Origin: CAYJIL01 sp964370235
Lineage (GTDB): Bacteria; Bacteroidota; Bacteroidia; Bacteroidales; Rikenellaceae
Direction of reading: 5' to 3'
DNA: 55,938 bases
NCBI GenBank assembly: GCA_964370235.1
Contig: CAYJIL010000002.1
Location: 1-55,938 of the forward strand
Shown here: in pieces, positions 16,290-25,069 of the stretch
Layout: each line of letters opens with the position of its first letter
Numbering within the stretch: position 1 is the stretch's first letter
Position numbers and translations under genes: made by a program
The notes under the pieces: model-generated
Told to the model about the DNA's origin: nothing
The model's database searches: none
The model's input: only the letters and a program-made list of their open reading frames with translations

Positions 16290-16787
16290 ATGGAGAGATA
16301 TTCAAAATTACTTGCAGCAGATAAATTAAAGGAAAAAAGGAATAGTGTAGTTTATTTAATTTCAATGTTCGCTGTTGAAATTATGATCCTCATCCTAGTT
16401 CTAAATTATCTTATTAACATAAATGTATATGTTACTGCAGCAGCAATTATCGCAACTGTTATATTGAGTTTGTATTGTTTTTTGCGCTTAACATCAAAAG
16501 TTAGGAATGATATGAAATCGCAAGAGACATACACCGTTGAGATAGTACCAACCTCTATTTGCCATAACGAACCATACTACGAGGCAGGTAGTGGTATGCT
16601 ATACATTCCTATTCTTGCAAGAATACTTCCTCGTTTTTATAATCAAAAAATGAAAAAGAAATTTTGCTCATATATCATCGACGATAAAGGATATAAATAC
16701 CCAATATCACCAAACGAGAGTAAAAGCAAGAAGGTGTTTAACCTTGTATTTGGTAAAGAGTCTAAGGAATATTTGGGTTACTATTAA
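16290..16787 (+). CDS. Hypothetical protein with two N-terminal membrane helices
   Basis: 165 residues, not recognised. Two hydrophobic segments at about 20-43 and 47-67 form a membrane hairpin; the remaining ~95 residues are soluble, basic near the end, and contain a hydrophobic patch MLYIPILARILP. Its codon use is more AT-rich than that of the neighbouring enzymes. The gene stands alone between the galK terminator and the terminator shared with the GH84 gene. The plausible length, start and membrane topology support a real gene, but no function can be offered. Confidence 0.6.
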   Translation: MERYSKLLAADKLKEKRNSVVYLISMFAVEIMILILVLNYLININVYVTAAAIIATVILSLYCFLRLTSKVRNDMKSQETYTVEIVPTSICHNEPYYEAGSGMLYIPILARILPRFYNQKMKKKFCSYIIDDKGYKYPISPNESKSKKVFNLVFGKESKEYLGYY

Positions 16788-16846
16788 ATGTGTGTTAGTG
16801 CCTAGTAAAATCTTGAATAGAATAAATACACAAAAGCGAGAATAAA

Positions 16847-16882
16847 AAGAGGGAATCTAGAATTAAATCTAGATTCCCTCTT
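16847..16882. terminator. Terminator between convergent genes
   Basis: Perfect 15-bp arms (16847-16861 and 16868-16882) around a 6-nt loop. On the minus strand the stem is followed by a T-rich tail (CTCTTTTTATT), so it ends the GH84 transcript well; the plus-strand tail is weaker. Confidence 0.8.
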
Positions 16883-16929
16883 GCTGTATTTAGCTTCGCT
16901 AACTTAGCATAGGCTACCTACTGTCATAC

Positions 16930-19167
16930 TTACTGAGATATTGGAACAAACTCAAACTTAGCTACTCGCTCAACGCTAGCATCTTTTTGGTGGGTTGGCT
17001 TACCGTTAACAATGTTAATGAATGCCTCGCCTGCATAACCACCATTCTGAATAGCATAGTTATCGCCATGTTTGTGTAGCTGGAACGTGTGCCATAGCTG
17101 ATTGAACTCTCGGTCGGTAAATGCAAATTGTGACGAGATATACTTACCATCTTGTGCGTTGGTAATCTTGTAACGATTTAGCATATGATCTTTGGTAACA
17201 ATCCACTCTTGGCGCTGTGGGTTAATATTATCTTCGCCCACAACTAGCACTGGTGATTTAGAATCTTTTTGGTTTGTAAGGTATTTACCACCAACTTTAA
17301 TGTAGTAGCGCCCCTCTTTAATTACCTCAACTGGCAAATCTGCTATGCGGTAATCATAGTTTTCACGGTAGAAGTTTAGCATATCGTTCTCTAGCTTTGC
17401 AAAGAATGGAGCTACCACTTCGTTGGCTGCTTTTGGGTTTGGTCGCTTTATCGAGCCCTCGAAATCTCTCGATCTTACAGCCATTTGCTTGGCCTTTAGC
17501 TCTTGAGCCTTTAGGTAATCGTTCACAAATGCAACGCTATCGCCTAGTGATAGGTGCATTTGCATGTTTAGTAGTAGCTGACCTTGCTGCGATATTAAGT
17601 CAAACACATCTAGCCAAGGTGTAATCTCCTTTGTCATGCTAGGGTTATAGGTACTCTGGCGAAGCTCTTTGGCGGCTACCCTAAAGCTCTCTAAACGTTG
17701 GTAAAGAGCTTGACTCTTTGCTTGGTCATATTTGTTTATTGCAAAGCCATCCATAAATGCTGCTGCCTCATCGGCAAATTGTTGCGACTCGCCCGGCATA
17801 CGCAAACCGTGGTATGACACACCAATATCGACATTATTCTCACAGAACACCTTGAATGCCTCTGTATTCTCGGGCATAATATGCTTTAGCGAAGCAAGCC
17901 ACGATGCTTGTGCATCAAAGTCTTTCATATTCCACGCATAGTCGGCAATACCAAACAGAGCCACTTTTGACGCTTCGCCATACTCCATTGGGTTGGATAC
18001 AAAACCGCCTAGCTGTGAGGCTATGTTTTGGCTATTACCCACGAATGGACCCATTAAAAGATGATCGATAACATAGTCGGTAACTGGGTAGTTAAGCCAT
18101 ATATATGCCTTGCGCTTGATGCGAGCATTAACCCACTCCATAGTCTCATCGTCTATCATATGGCACACTTTCTTACCTGTCCACATAATGCGAACTTGTG
18201 GGTCAAGCTGGTTGCCCAGTATATCTAGGTAGTCGCCCTTTGTCCACGATTGGTTATACTGAGTTGGGCAGAATATTAGCGGTGCTACATCGCCTTTTTT
18301 GTTTACAAACTCGTTTTGTAGATAGTTTAGATACTCTACCTGCTTGGTAGGATTGGTTCCTTCGCCCGAAATATCGTCAAAGAACACAGCAAAAGAGCGC
18401 ACACCCAAGTCATAAACCGATTCTAGTTTCTTGACAGTTGCTATGCGGTCGGCCTCGTTCCAGTTGATATTGTTACCGGGGTGAACTGCCCACACAAATT
18501 GAACTTTGTTCTTAGCTGCCTCGGTAGCAAGTGAAGCTAGGTTCTTTGCCTGCTCAGCTGGATAGAACTCACGCCATCTGTCCGAAAAACCATGGAATGG
18601 ATCATCCTTTGGGCCATAGATATAAACATTCATTTTGTTCTTACCATAGAACTCAAACTGGCTCACTCTGTCCTCGTAGCTAAGTGGGTTACCATAATAT
18701 CCCTCTATCATACCACGCTCAACTACCGATGGGTAGTCTGTGATTTTGACATGTGTTGCGCTCTGTTTAGATGCAATTTGCAAAAGTGTTTGCACCCCAT
18801 AGAATGTTCCGCTCTCGTCATTACCAGCAATAACAATACCACTATCGTCAATAGATAGGTAGTATCCCTCTTTTTGGTTTGGGATTAGGTTGCCATAGGC
18901 ACTAACACTCTCGTCACCTCGCTCGCCAATGGTGATTTGAACTCCGTTTTCGCTAATGTTTAGCGACTCTCCTAGCACTCTCACTGCATCCTCATCGGCA
19001 GTTTGAGCACCTACTAACTGGTAGCCTTTGCTAGTGTTTAGGGCTTTTTCGCCCCACTCTACCGATTGTGGAACAGGATATACCGCCACAGGTTTTGCTG
19101 CCTCTTGGCAACTAGGCAAAGTTAACATTAGCGTCATTGTAGCTACAAGTAAACTACTTTTTCTCAT
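16930..19167 (-). CDS. GH84 beta-N-acetylglucosaminidase (O-GlcNAcase-like) lipoprotein
   Basis: Glycoside hydrolase that removes terminal beta-GlcNAc by substrate-assisted catalysis. An ATG at 19167 is chosen rather than one 31 codons earlier because it starts a lipoprotein signal (MRKSSLL, lipobox LPSC with Cys20). Next comes a GH20/GH84-type N-terminal domain, then the catalytic barrel: RGMIEGYYGNP (151-161), FYGKNKMNVYIYGPKDDP, FVWAVHPG, and AVFFDDISGEG with the catalytic pair Asp264/Asp265. A helical region follows, then an extra C-terminal domain of about 120 residues (GRYYIKVGGKYLTN) that looks like a beta-trefoil carbohydrate-binding fold. Probably cell-surface or periplasmic, acting on mucin-type or other host glycans. 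It lies 34 bp after the PPOX gene. Confidence 0.93.
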   Translation of the reverse strand: MRKSSLLVATMTLMLTLPSCQEAAKPVAVYPVPQSVEWGEKALNTSKGYQLVGAQTADEDAVRVLGESLNISENGVQITIGERGDESVSAYGNLIPNQKEGYYLSIDDSGIVIAGNDESGTFYGVQTLLQIASKQSATHVKITDYPSVVERGMIEGYYGNPLSYEDRVSQFEFYGKNKMNVYIYGPKDDPFHGFSDRWREFYPAEQAKNLASLATEAAKNKVQFVWAVHPGNNINWNEADRIATVKKLESVYDLGVRSFAVFFDDISGEGTNPTKQVEYLNYLQNEFVNKKGDVAPLIFCPTQYNQSWTKGDYLDILGNQLDPQVRIMWTGKKVCHMIDDETMEWVNARIKRKAYIWLNYPVTDYVIDHLLMGPFVGNSQNIASQLGGFVSNPMEYGEASKVALFGIADYAWNMKDFDAQASWLASLKHIMPENTEAFKVFCENNVDIGVSYHGLRMPGESQQFADEAAAFMDGFAINKYDQAKSQALYQRLESFRVAAKELRQSTYNPSMTKEITPWLDVFDLISQQGQLLLNMQMHLSLGDSVAFVNDYLKAQELKAKQMAVRSRDFEGSIKRPNPKAANEVVAPFFAKLENDMLNFYRENYDYRIADLPVEVIKEGRYYIKVGGKYLTNQKDSKSPVLVVGEDNINPQRQEWIVTKDHMLNRYKITNAQDGKYISSQFAFTDREFNQLWHTFQLHKHGDNYAIQNGGYAGEAFINIVNGKPTHQKDASVERVAKFEFVPISQ

Positions 19168-19201
19168 AATTACTGAATTTGGGTTAATATGTATATTATA
19201 T

Positions 19202-19603
19202 TTAAAGTTTGAATGTGTGTGGTGGTGTGCCCGAAAGGTTGGTAACAATAGCACTACCATTTGCTATATAAAACACTTCGAGCACGGGGTTGTCGCTAGT
19301 TTTGTAGATACTTTTTACTATTGGTATTTGTAAACATATCTCTTTTACTTCGATATTATCGCTAAATATTGCCTGCCCCGATACCCTAGCCCAAGTAAAT
19401 TCCTTGCCCGCTACCGATAGTTCGAGGTGTGGGTTCGCTTTTAGCTCTCGTGATACATCCTTGCCACTACCCGTGCAAAACCATATCTTACCATCGTAAT
19501 GTGCAGCATACATAAATGGCCTACACTTAGGCTTTCCGTCTAGCCCAATGGTTGCAAGATATTGAACTGGGTAGTCGTTTAAAAATTCGATTAGCTCTTT
19601 CAT
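19202..19603 (-). CDS. Pyridoxamine 5'-phosphate oxidase-fold protein
   Basis: 133-residue split-barrel flavin-binding protein. MKELIEFLNDYPVQYLATIG is the usual start of short PPOX-family proteins, and the PKCRPFMY and KIWFCTGSGKDVSREL segments match the FMN-binding region. No signal peptide; cytoplasmic. The exact reaction of this subgroup is not known; it lacks the extra residues of true PdxH. It has a well-formed promoter and probably leads into the GH84 gene, with which it has no obvious functional link. Confidence 0.8.
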   Translation of the reverse strand: MKELIEFLNDYPVQYLATIGLDGKPKCRPFMYAAHYDGKIWFCTGSGKDVSRELKANPHLELSVAGKEFTWARVSGQAIFSDNIEVKEICLQIPIVKSIYKTSDNPVLEVFYIANGSAIVTNLSGTPPHTFKL

Positions 19604-19703
19604 ATATATATTTATATATTGTTATTCGACAAAAAAGCCGAAACCTTATTTTAAGCCCACTGTACTAAAATTTAAAAATGGTGCTTAAAATATTAGGCAA
19701 TAG

Positions 19704-19733
19704 CAAAGATAATAAAAAAAAGAGCCTTAGCAA
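19704..19733 (-). promoter_or_regulatory. Promoter of the PPOX-GH84 unit
   Basis: Minus strand: TTG at 19733-19731, a 19-bp spacer, and TATCTTTG at 19711-19704. The -33 element lies inside the terminator stem of the upstream peroxidase gene. Confidence 0.75.
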
Positions 19734-19754
19734 TCACCATGATCGCTAAGACTC
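19714..19754 (-). terminator. Cytochrome c peroxidase terminator
   Basis: Minus-strand stem of 14 bp with two G-U pairs (19754-19741 with 19735-19722), 5-nt loop, then eight T (19721-19714). Confidence 0.78.
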
Positions 19755-19778
19755 AAAAAATATATGTAGTATGAATAG

Positions 19779-21215
19779 TTACTTATTTAGCGTAAGTATT
19801 TTGCCATTATACTCGCCAGTTAGAGCGTTCATAAACAGAACTATTTTGTCGATTTGCTCATCGTTTGCCTCACGACCAACTTGGTACTCTAGCATAATTT
19901 TTGTTGCATCCTCTAGCGTTTCTGCCGTACCATCGTGCAGGTATGGGTATGTTAGCGCAACGTTTGTTAGGTTTGGAGTCTTAAAGTAGCCTCTGTCCTC
20001 CTCTTTGCCAGTGGCATTTAGGTAGCCTTGATCTTTGATTTGGATAATCTCTCTGTCGGCCTTCATTTGGCGAGATGCAAAGTAATCTTTTACAATACCC
20101 ATATACTCAAACGACTGACCACCAAGCGACTCGCCCACATGACATGTAGCACAGTTAAACTCCTTAAACAGATCATAACCCTCTAGCTCCTCGCTGCTCA
20201 TTGCAGTTTTGTCACCCTTTAGGTATTTGTCGAACTTAGAGTTTGGAGTTACTAGAGTCATCTCAAACTCGGCAATAGCATTCATTATATTATCGCCTGT
20301 CATGCCACTACTAGGATATACCTCTTCAAATAACTTTACCATTGCTTTGTTATCTTTGAGCTTTGCTATAATCTCATCCCACGACTCAGAGCCCATCTCT
20401 AGCCCATCAAACGGTGGGCCACCAGCCTGTGCTGCTAGGTCTGCCTTGCGACCATCCCAAAACTGTGCAACATTAAACGCTGCATTATATACCGTAGGTG
20501 CGTTGATACCGCCAATTTGGTCATAGATACCTTTTGAGAATTGTAATAGATCGACACCTGCCATATCTAGCGGGTGACAAGTAGCACACGAAATTGTGTT
20601 ATCCTTTGAAAGGTGTGTATCGTGATATAGATCGAAACCTAGCTTTGCTTTTTTGCTGTCAAACTCTGGTGCAACCATCGCCGTAATTGGCTCGTTAGCA
20701 AACTCGGCTGCTGTCAAAGAACTTGAGTAGTGCTTTGCTCTCTCTTGCTTTACCCACTCTGCAATAATCTCCTCTTCGTTTGCCGTAAGGTTGCTTGTAG
20801 GGTGTGTAATAAGATATTTTGTAGGAGGCATAGATGCTCTTAGTGTGCTATGCTCAATTTTTGCAAGATCAACCTCAGAAGGGCGCAAGTTGTTTGCTGC
20901 TGATTTTGATGAAGGATCAACCGCATACTCTAGCGCTTCGACCATTTGGTCAAAGTTAACATAGTGAAAACCATTTCTAATGTCTAGCTTAACCTGATCG
21001 CCAATGACAGGTAGCGAGCCATAAAACGGAACATTAGGCGTAGCCGAGTGGCAATCTAAACATCCGTTACTCTTAACAATCTCTAATACTTTACCATCTA
21101 GCGAGCTAATCTCGTCTAGCTTAACCTCCTGCGACATATTCATAGCAAACAGACCAACTGCTGCTATTGCAATGACCGAGCTAAGACCCAAGTACACTTT
21201 ATTCATATTATTCAT
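19779..21215 (-). CDS. Tri-haem cytochrome c peroxidase
   Basis: Periplasmic enzyme that reduces hydrogen peroxide with electrons from a c-type cytochrome or quinol pool. The 478-residue protein has an uncleaved or cleavable N-terminal hydrophobic segment (8-26) and three CxxCH haem sites: CLDCH (52-56) in an N-terminal haem-binding domain, CATCH at about 211-215, and CATCH at about 356-360 in the classical di-haem CCP/MauG body. GRKADLAAQAGGPPFDGLEMG and YLHDGTAETLEDA are typical of bacterial CCP. Three haems rather than two resemble the E. coli YhjA type, which is thought to take electrons from quinol. An internal ATG at 21206 is an alternative start. It is flanked by its own candidate promoter and terminator. 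Confidence 0.92.
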   Translation of the reverse strand: MNNMNKVYLGLSSVIAIAAVGLFAMNMSQEVKLDEISSLDGKVLEIVKSNGCLDCHSATPNVPFYGSLPVIGDQVKLDIRNGFHYVNFDQMVEALEYAVDPSSKSAANNLRPSEVDLAKIEHSTLRASMPPTKYLITHPTSNLTANEEEIIAEWVKQERAKHYSSSLTAAEFANEPITAMVAPEFDSKKAKLGFDLYHDTHLSKDNTISCATCHPLDMAGVDLLQFSKGIYDQIGGINAPTVYNAAFNVAQFWDGRKADLAAQAGGPPFDGLEMGSESWDEIIAKLKDNKAMVKLFEEVYPSSGMTGDNIMNAIAEFEMTLVTPNSKFDKYLKGDKTAMSSEELEGYDLFKEFNCATCHVGESLGGQSFEYMGIVKDYFASRQMKADREIIQIKDQGYLNATGKEEDRGYFKTPNLTNVALTYPYLHDGTAETLEDATKIMLEYQVGREANDEQIDKIVLFMNALTGEYNGKILTLNK

Positions 21216-21231
21216 TTTATAGTTGATATGA

Positions 21232-21239
21232 CAAAGATA
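21232..21239 (-). promoter_or_regulatory. Candidate -7 element of the cytochrome c peroxidase gene
   Basis: TATCTTTG on the minus strand (21239-21232), 17 bp before the start codon. No TTTG at the -33 position. Confidence 0.5.
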
Positions 21240-21285
21240 TATAGAATAGGTATAAATATTGTATCTAAAATATCGATAAGAATAT

Positions 21286-22059
21286 CTATTTTGTCAATAT
21301 GCCTATCAAACGTTCTACTGCCAACTGTGTAGTTTGCTCACTAGCAAGTAGTTTTACAAACAAACTACCTACTATTGCTCCACTACTGTGCTTGCAAGCT
21401 GCGTTAAAACTTTGTGGAGTTGAGATGCCAAAACCCACTAATCGTGGCGATATAAGCCCCATTGCGTCTACTCTCTCAAAGTATGATATTGTTTGCTCAC
21501 CAAAGCCACTCTGCATTCCGGTTGTGGCTGCAGTTGACACCATATATATAAAGCTATTTGTGTGCTCATCGATTAGGCGAATGCGCTCGTCGCTAGTTTC
21601 TGGAGTAATTAACATTACCACCTTTATATTATAGCGCTGGGCAATGTGTTTGTAGTGGCTAATATACTCGGCAAATGGCAAATCGGGAATTATAACACCA
21701 TCTACTCCCACTCGTGCACACTGGCGGCAAAACTCCTCGAAACCAAATTTCATTATAGGATTTAGGTATCCCATTAATATTACGGGAATGGTGATGCTTT
21801 CTCTCATGTGCTCTATTTGCGTGAATAGTCGCTTGAGGGTCATGCCATTTTTGAGAGCCATTTGGGCTGCTTGCTCAATTACTACGCCATCTGCCATTGG
21901 GTCAGAAAACGGAATACCTAGCTCTACCATATCGACACCTTGTGCTTGTAGCGACTCCAAAATTGGCATTGTATCGTCTATTGCAGGGTAGCCTGCTGGG
22001 TAGTAAATTGATAATATATCTCTGTTTTTTTGTTCAAATAATCTATTTATGCGATTCAT
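21286..22059 (-). CDS. trpA: Tryptophan synthase alpha subunit
   Basis: Cleaves indole-3-glycerol phosphate to indole and glyceraldehyde-3-phosphate; indole is channelled to TrpB. The 257-residue TIM barrel has MVELGIPFSDPMADG with catalytic Glu46 and Asp57, spaced as Glu49/Asp60 in the enterobacterial enzyme, and GFGISTPQSF near the C-terminus for phosphate binding. Last gene of the trp operon; its start overlaps the trpF end by 17 bp. No strong terminator follows. Confidence 0.96.
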   Translation of the reverse strand: MNRINRLFEQKNRDILSIYYPAGYPAIDDTMPILESLQAQGVDMVELGIPFSDPMADGVVIEQAAQMALKNGMTLKRLFTQIEHMRESITIPVILMGYLNPIMKFGFEEFCRQCARVGVDGVIIPDLPFAEYISHYKHIAQRYNIKVVMLITPETSDERIRLIDEHTNSFIYMVSTAATTGMQSGFGEQTISYFERVDAMGLISPRLVGFGISTPQSFNAACKHSSGAIVGSLFVKLLASEQTTQLAVERLIGILTK

Positions 22060-22672
22060 CTCTCTGTTTTTTTAATTCGGTTATAAATTCTCCTACTAAT
22101 TTTGTGTTTTTGAGGGCTGGCGATAGCTCAAATTGGCTATTTATATCAACTCCAACTAGGCGATTATCTACAAGTTGTGTTATAAAAGGTATGTCGTCAA
22201 TGGTAATTCCTCCGCTAAGAATATATGGTATTTGCTCGTTATAGCTTTTTAGGATTTGCCAATCGAACTTATGCCCCGATCCGCCATAGGCCTTGGTAGA
22301 GGTATCAAACAAAAGATAGTCGACACAACCACCATAGCCCTCGCACTGCTCAAGCGATGTTTCATCACTCACCGATATAGCTTTAATTACCACATAGCCC
22401 AGCTGCTGTAATTGGCAGCAAAATATGGGAGATTCGCTACCGTGTAGTTGTAGATGTGTTAGCAGGTGTGCCTTGGCAAGTTTTATAATGTTATCTTGGC
22501 TCTCGTTAACAAAAACACCTACCCTAGCAACTCCGCTAGTTTGTGGCAGATGCGCCTCGCCCACATATCTAGGCGAAGGGGGGTAGAATATAAACCCCAG
22601 CATATCGGCACCCGACTCGACTATCTCACAAATATTATTGCTATCTCGTAGACCACATACTTTTACTAACAT
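22043..22672 (-). CDS. trpF: Phosphoribosylanthranilate isomerase
   Basis: Third step of the tryptophan branch (Amadori rearrangement of PRA). 209 residues, a complete small TIM barrel: KVCGLRD with the catalytic Cys6 at the N-terminus, YLLFDTS carrying the catalytic Asp, and PYILSGGI plus VGVDINSQFE for phosphate binding and the C-terminal end. It overlaps trpC by 7 bp and trpA by 17 bp, so translation is probably coupled. TrpC and TrpF are separate proteins here, not fused as in E. coli. Confidence 0.95.
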   Translation of the reverse strand: MLVKVCGLRDSNNICEIVESGADMLGFIFYPPSPRYVGEAHLPQTSGVARVGVFVNESQDNIIKLAKAHLLTHLQLHGSESPIFCCQLQQLGYVVIKAISVSDETSLEQCEGYGGCVDYLLFDTSTKAYGGSGHKFDWQILKSYNEQIPYILSGGITIDDIPFITQLVDNRLVGVDINSQFELSPALKNTKLVGEFITELKKQRDESHK

Positions 22673-23484
22673 AGCTCCTCTATTTTTGTGATAAACTCTT
22701 GCAGTGTAGCAGCAGGAGAAGCGGTGCGCATAAAATTCTCACCTATCAAAAAACCTTTGTAGCCCGCTTGGCGCAATTGTGCAACCACACTAGGGTCATA
22801 TATTCCACTCTCTGACACTAGCAGTGGCGAGAGCGATTGACTCTCACAGTAGCGCAGGAGCTGTGGAGCTAGCTCAAAAGATAGTGCAACATTAGTGTCG
22901 AAACTACCCAAATTGCGATTATTGACCCCCAACATATCAATATTGGCTGTAAGGAGCTCTATTTCGCTATGGCTATGTATCTCTAGCAGAGTCTCTAGGC
23001 CTAGCGATTTGGCATATAATGCTAGCTTATCACACTCCTGTGGGCTAAGAACAGCAGCTATCAACAAAACGGCATCGGCACCCGCTAGCTTTGCCTCTAG
23101 AATTTGGTATTCATCGACAATAAACTCCTTATAAAGTAGCGCAAGATTTGGAGCTGCCACACGTGCTTGGCGCATATACTCTTGCCCTCCACCAAAATAG
23201 CTTTGATCTATGAGTACCGATGCTGCCGCTGCATTGCTTTGGTAGTAACCATCTATTATTTGTGAACAAATAGCGTCTTGGTTTATCCACCCCTTTGAGG
23301 GACTTTTGCGCTTGAACTCAGCAATTATACCGCTCTTACTTGCCATTAACGACTCTTTCATAGATATTGGCACACGGCTATACTCTGCCACTTGGCTCTC
23401 TAGCTGGGCTAAAGGAGTGTTTGCTTTTTGGTTAGCTACCTCAACAATTTTTGTTGCTACTATATCTTGTAATATATCTCTCAT
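22666..23484 (-). CDS. trpC: Indole-3-glycerol-phosphate synthase
   Basis: Closes the indole ring of CdRP, fourth step of the tryptophan branch. The 272-residue protein shows the family motifs IIAEFKRKSPSKGWI, YFGGGQEYM, LYKEFIVDEYQI, LGVNNRNLGSF and VSESGI in order, and FLIGENFM near the end. Length is normal. It begins 3 bp after the trpD stop and overlaps trpF. Confidence 0.96.
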   Translation of the reverse strand: MRDILQDIVATKIVEVANQKANTPLAQLESQVAEYSRVPISMKESLMASKSGIIAEFKRKSPSKGWINQDAICSQIIDGYYQSNAAAASVLIDQSYFGGGQEYMRQARVAAPNLALLYKEFIVDEYQILEAKLAGADAVLLIAAVLSPQECDKLALYAKSLGLETLLEIHSHSEIELLTANIDMLGVNNRNLGSFDTNVALSFELAPQLLRYCESQSLSPLLVSESGIYDPSVVAQLRQAGYKGFLIGENFMRTASPAATLQEFITKIEELC

Positions 23485-23487
23485 TGT

Positions 23488-24483
23488 TTAACTATTTAGC
23501 TTTATAAATTCACAAAAGTTTTGGTAGGCTGCCCCACTCTCAATTGCTTGACGAGCCTTAGCAATAGCACATTCAATGCTCATTTGTGGCTCGATTAGCC
23601 TAATGCCAAAAGCAGCAGTAGCCACTACCACGTCTTCTCGGGCTTGTGTTGCATTGCCCTGCAACACATCTATAAATATGCTTGCTGCCTGCTCTATTGT
23701 GCCACCCGAGTATATTTGACTAGGGCTTATTCTATCGAATCCTATTTGCTCGGGCGAAAAAATTTGCTCGCTAGCTTCACCAATAATCTTAAAGTTAGAT
23801 GTTAGCGAAATTTCGTCATAACCATCTAGTGAGTGAACTATGGCATAGCGTGCACCCATGTTTTGGTAGGTGTAGCTATATAGGCGTGCCATCGCCAAAT
23901 CATATACCCCAAGCAAACTATATTGTGGTGACGATGGGTTTACCAGTGGCCCTAGGGTGTTAAAAAAGCTACGCACCCCCACCTCACGACGAGCCTTAGC
24001 CACCGCCTTTAGCGCAGGATTAAAGAGCGGAGCATGCAAGTATGCCATCTTTGTAACATCGAGCGAACGTTTTAGCTTGTCGCTTTGGTTTGTGAATTTA
24101 ACCCCAAAGTGTTCGAGTACATTACTCGAGCCACTTGTTGATGTTGCACCATAGTTACCATGCTTAACCACGTTATAACCTGCTGCTGCAACTACAAATG
24201 ATGCGGCAGTCGAGATATTAAAAGTATCTTTGCCATCGCCACCCGTTCCCACAATATCAATTGCACTGTACTGCGACAGATCAACAGGTAGGGCGAGCTC
24301 TAGTAGTGCTTCTCTAAAGCCAATTAGCTCGGTAGTAGAGATTGAGCGCATTTGAAAAATGGTGATGAGCGCACCAATTTGTGAGTCGCTACACTTGCCT
24401 TGTGCAATTTGGTGTAGGAGCTCTTTGGACTCTTGTGCTGTTATGTTTTGGTGGCTCAGTAGCCTTGCGAATATGCTTTTCAT
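23488..24483 (-). CDS. trpD: Anthranilate phosphoribosyltransferase
   Basis: Transfers phosphoribose from PRPP to anthranilate. The 331-residue protein has the PRPP motif GTGGDGKDTFNIST (79-92), KHGNYGATSTSGSSNVLE with the anthranilate-binding segment, and FFNTLGPLVNP. It stands alone, not fused to trpG. Its start overlaps the trpG end by 4 bp (ATGA-type junction). Confidence 0.96.
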   Translation of the reverse strand: MKSIFARLLSHQNITAQESKELLHQIAQGKCSDSQIGALITIFQMRSISTTELIGFREALLELALPVDLSQYSAIDIVGTGGDGKDTFNISTAASFVVAAAGYNVVKHGNYGATSTSGSSNVLEHFGVKFTNQSDKLKRSLDVTKMAYLHAPLFNPALKAVAKARREVGVRSFFNTLGPLVNPSSPQYSLLGVYDLAMARLYSYTYQNMGARYAIVHSLDGYDEISLTSNFKIIGEASEQIFSPEQIGFDRISPSQIYSGGTIEQAASIFIDVLQGNATQAREDVVVATAAFGIRLIEPQMSIECAIAKARQAIESGAAYQNFCEFIKLNS

Positions 24484-25049
24484 AGTTGTAACCAGTTTTT
24501 TATAATTTGTGCTCCTTGTGGTGTGAGTATCGATTCGGGGTGAAACTGCACCCCTCTCACATCATACTCTCGGTGTGAGAGAGCCATAATTTGACCGCTC
24601 TGCTCCTCGACAGCAGTTATTTGTAACTGAGGCGAAAAACCTTTGGGCGATACTACCCACGAGTGGTAGCGGCCAATCTCGAAACTATCTCCCATCCCCA
24701 CAAATAGGGCATCACTAGCTATAATCTTTGCACTACTCTGCACACCATGATACACCTGCGAGAGGTTCTCTAGCTGGCAACCATATACCTGCCCTATTGC
24801 TTGATGTCCAAGGCATATTCCAAGTATGCTCTTTGTTGCACCATAGCGTTTTATTAGCTCTACCATTATGCCTGCCTCGCTAGGTATTCCGGGCCCGGGC
24901 GAGAGTATAATCTTGTCGTAATAACCAACATCATCTAGTGATATTTTATCGTTTCTTATTATATCAACCACATAACCACACTCCTGAACAATATGTGCTA
25001 TGTTATATGTGAACGAGTCGTAATTATCGAGTAACAATATCTTTTTCAT
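24480..25049 (-). CDS. trpG: Anthranilate synthase component II (glutamine amidotransferase)
   Basis: Supplies ammonia from glutamine to TrpE. The class-I amidotransferase triad is visible: Cys79 in GICLGHQ, and His/Glu in VQFHPESIL near the C-terminus; SPGPGIPSEAG forms the oxyanion strand. 189 residues is normal for the stand-alone subunit. The same fold is used by PabA, but trp-operon position makes TrpG the right call; dual use cannot be excluded. Confidence 0.95.
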   Translation of the reverse strand: MKKILLLDNYDSFTYNIAHIVQECGYVVDIIRNDKISLDDVGYYDKIILSPGPGIPSEAGIMVELIKRYGATKSILGICLGHQAIGQVYGCQLENLSQVYHGVQSSAKIIASDALFVGMGDSFEIGRYHSWVVSPKGFSPQLQITAVEEQSGQIMALSHREYDVRGVQFHPESILTPQGAQIIKNWLQL

Positions 25050-25069
25050 ACTATCTATATTTGTGGTTA

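Noticed and set aside
15871..16806. 12-bp direct repeat TTAGTGCCTAGT at 15871-15882 and 16795-16806, flanking the orphan membrane gene
   Set aside because: Looks like a target-site duplication, but repeats of 12 bp within 1 kb are expected a few times by chance in a window of this size, and there is no transposase or inverted end.
19168..19260. Upstream extension of GH84 by 31 codons
   Set aside because: It would place residues before a clear lipoprotein signal and overlap the PPOX gene end.
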